Shown here: positions 62,108 through 64,000 of the stretch, piece by piece
Layout of the letters: every line of letters starts with the position of its first letter
Position numbering within the stretch: the stretch's first letter is position 1
Assembly: GCF_000001735.4 (NCBI RefSeq)
Contig: NC_003071.7
Location: forward strand, 16,033,443-16,097,442
Direction of reading: 5' to 3'
Length of the DNA: 64,000 nucleotides
Origin: Arabidopsis thaliana
Taxonomy: Eukaryota; Streptophyta; Magnoliopsida; Brassicales; Brassicaceae
Notes under the pieces: generated by a model
Told to the model about the DNA's origin: nothing
Database searches by the model: none
Seen by the model: the letters and a program-made list of their open reading frames with translations, nothing else
Program-made: the position numbers and the translations under genes

Positions 62108-64000
62108 ATGCCGTTGACGAGGTACCAATCTCGTAACGAGTATGGATTAGCAGATCCGGATCTGTATCAAGCTGCTGATAAAGATGACCCTGAAGCTCTG
62201 CTTGAAGGAGTCGCTATGGCTGGTCTCGTTGGCATTTTGCGTCAACTCGGTGATCTCGCTGAGTAAGTTTCTCTCCAATCGAAATTTCTCTAATTGATCT
62301 CTAAGCGCATCGAATTCGAAGTTTTGGAATCCGTTGTTGTAAAGCGACAATTTTGATGAATCTGGATTTGGTTGTGGAAGTGGAAAAAGTTTTGATTTTT
62401 TGATGGAATTGTCTTTAAATTCATGTAATTTGTGATGAAGGTTTGCTGCTGAGATGTTTCATGACTTGCACGAAGAAGTAATGGCTACTGCTTCTAGAAG
62501 CCATGGTTTAATGGCTCGTGTGCAACAGTTGGAAGCAGAGTTTCCTTCTATAGAGAAGGCATTACTGTGTCAAACCGATCATTCGCCGTTTTTCTCTAAC
62601 AAAGGTTAGATTGCTATGAACATTCATGATCTGGTCAGCTACTATGATGTTGGATTATTTCAACATGATTCTGTGACTCTATTTCAGGTGTGGAATGGCA
62701 TCCGAATCTACAATTGGAACAGAGTGTGGTTACAAGTGGTGACTTACCTCGTTGTGTGATGGATTCTTATGAGGAATGTCGAGGTCCTCCAAGGCTATTT
62801 CTTCTGGACAAGTATGATTTAGCCTTGTTTGATAGGACTTCTTCTTTAGTCGTTTGTTAGAGAAGGATATATGTAACATCTTCTGATGGTTTTGATTAGG
62901 TTTGATATTTCCGGAGCTGGGGCTTGTTTGAAACGCTACACCGATCCATCGTTTGTTAGGCTTGAAACGTCTTCATATGAAGAATCATGGGATGATATTC
63001 AGAGAGAGAAAAAATCACAGAAAGCAAAGGTACTAGCTTCTTAGTTCAGGTTGTAGCTTATGGGTTGCAGTGTGATCCTTCTTGGTTATATTTTGGTTTC
63101 CATTACATGGTAGATTTTCTGAATAGTAGATTTTCTTATGCTCATGGTGTTTTGAATGTGTAATCTTACCTTCCATTTTGTGATTCTCATAGTTTTCCTT
63201 CTATTCTCTTGTAGAGGAGAGCATCTCAGTGGAGGAATGGAGGGACACCTGAAAATGCATTATCATCACATGCCAAGTGAGTATTATCTATTTTATGTCT
63301 TGTGTGTTTGTCATTTCTGTTATGATATATATGTAGTTCCTATATTGGTATCTGACTGTGACTAAAAATGGCTGGTTTCAATTATTCAACTGGCACAGAT
63401 TGCATGAATTGTTTTTGGAGGAGCATTTAGAGGCTCATCATTCAGATCCAGCGCGCGTTGTGAAGTTGAAAACCAGAAAGCTAGATGGGTGTTCCCTTAT
63501 TTCAAAATCAGGGGAAAGCTACATGGAGAAATTTGTGCAGACACGTGTAGATAGTAAGATAAGTTATGAAATAATTACCCAAAACCCCGGATTGTTGACA
63601 TGGAATATGGATAGTGCTAGAGATGTAGTAACCGATATACCTGAAATCAGTATGGTGGGTGCTATGGATAAGTCTCATGGAGGAAGCAGAGCAGAGGTTT
63701 CATTCCCAAGTGAGCAGGAAAATGTGGCAAATGTTAACATGAATGGGGGTTTTATTGAAAAAGATATAGAGACAGTGCCTGAATCTACATACAATGAGGT
63801 CCGTGGAACAACTATTACACAGGATTCACAAACGGTTTTGAACGGGAAGCCAGGATTTTTTCAACAGAGGAGTTATTCTGAAGATTTAACCAGTGAGGCT
63901 GACAATTATGTGGACGCACCAGCCACCATGGAGTCGGAAACAGAAACAGACGATGAGTGTAGACCTAAGAGTAGATCAGATACTTTGAAGGATGGGAACC
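62108..64000 (+). CDS. SCAR2: SCAR2 (WAVE complex subunit; ITB1/DIS3), 5' part
   Basis: A SCAR/WAVE protein that activates the ARP2/3 complex to nucleate branched actin, needed for normal trichome and pavement-cell shape. The window holds the first six exons (62108-62262, 62441-62604, 62688-62811, 62900-63029, 63215-63276, 63399 onward), about 412 codons of a protein known to be about 1,400 aa; it is cut by the window edge in a large open exon. The N-terminal SCAR homology domain is complete in these exons: [39 protein letters not shown], and [14 protein letters not shown]. This domain binds the other WAVE-complex subunits. After it comes a Ser/Glu-rich linker region. The C-terminal WH2 and acidic regions lie outside the window. 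Confidence 0.97.

Overview
This is plant nuclear DNA. It is AT-rich, the genes carry short GT-AG introns, and intergenic spaces run from under 1 kb to about 5 kb. Gene content and order match, from memory, the Arabidopsis thaliana chromosome 2 interval around At2g38280 to At2g38440, so the source is A. thaliana or something almost identical to it. No database was searched. Where exact exon boundaries are given, I derived them from splice sites plus reading-frame continuity, and each model closes on a whole number of codons.

Layout. 0.3-5.4 kb: FAC1, AMP deaminase (minus). 6.2-8.8 kb: AMT2;1, ammonium transporter (minus). 10.7-12.2 kb: a GARP/G2-like MYB-type repressor with EAR motifs (minus). 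12.2-16.8 kb: gene-poor, with a RING-H2 gene fragment and a perfect-arm hairpin. 16.8-17.4 kb: PYL4, abscisic acid receptor (plus), followed by 4.6 kb without a gene. 22.0-24.4 kb: TBL34, xylan O-acetyltransferase (plus). 28.5 kb: the microRNA gene MIR390a (plus). 31.1-33.9 kb: plastid MATE transporter DTX44 (plus), convergent with the AP2 factor DREB19 at 34.0-34.7 kb (minus). 35.0-35.7 kb: a cluster of direct and inverted repeats. 36.4-37.1 kb: PRA1.B4 (minus). 37.5-38.6 kb: a decayed NYN-domain gene fragment next to a decayed copia retrotransposon 3' end. 38.7-40.7 kb: a WEB-family coiled-coil protein (minus). 41.8-48.1 kb: a tandem duplication carrying two class III peroxidases (plus). 50.3-52.5 kb: AGT3, mitochondrial aminotransferase (plus). 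53.5-56.6 kb: TOL6, an ESCRT-0-like ubiquitin receptor (minus). 57.7-59.0 kb: a P-class PPR protein (plus). 59.5-61.4 kb: an uncharacterised seven-exon gene (minus). From 62.1 kb: SCAR2, truncated by the window edge (plus).

These are independent housekeeping, signalling, trafficking and wall-related genes. Apart from the peroxidase pair they do not form a functional cluster. I found no convincing new biological system. The points most worth a second look are the MIR390a duplex geometry, three GC-AG introns in three unrelated genes, the NYN/copia graveyard at 37.5-38.6 kb, the repeat cluster at 35 kb, upstream ORFs that overlap the start codons of DTX44 and SCAR2, and the unrecognised gene at 59.5-61.4 kb.
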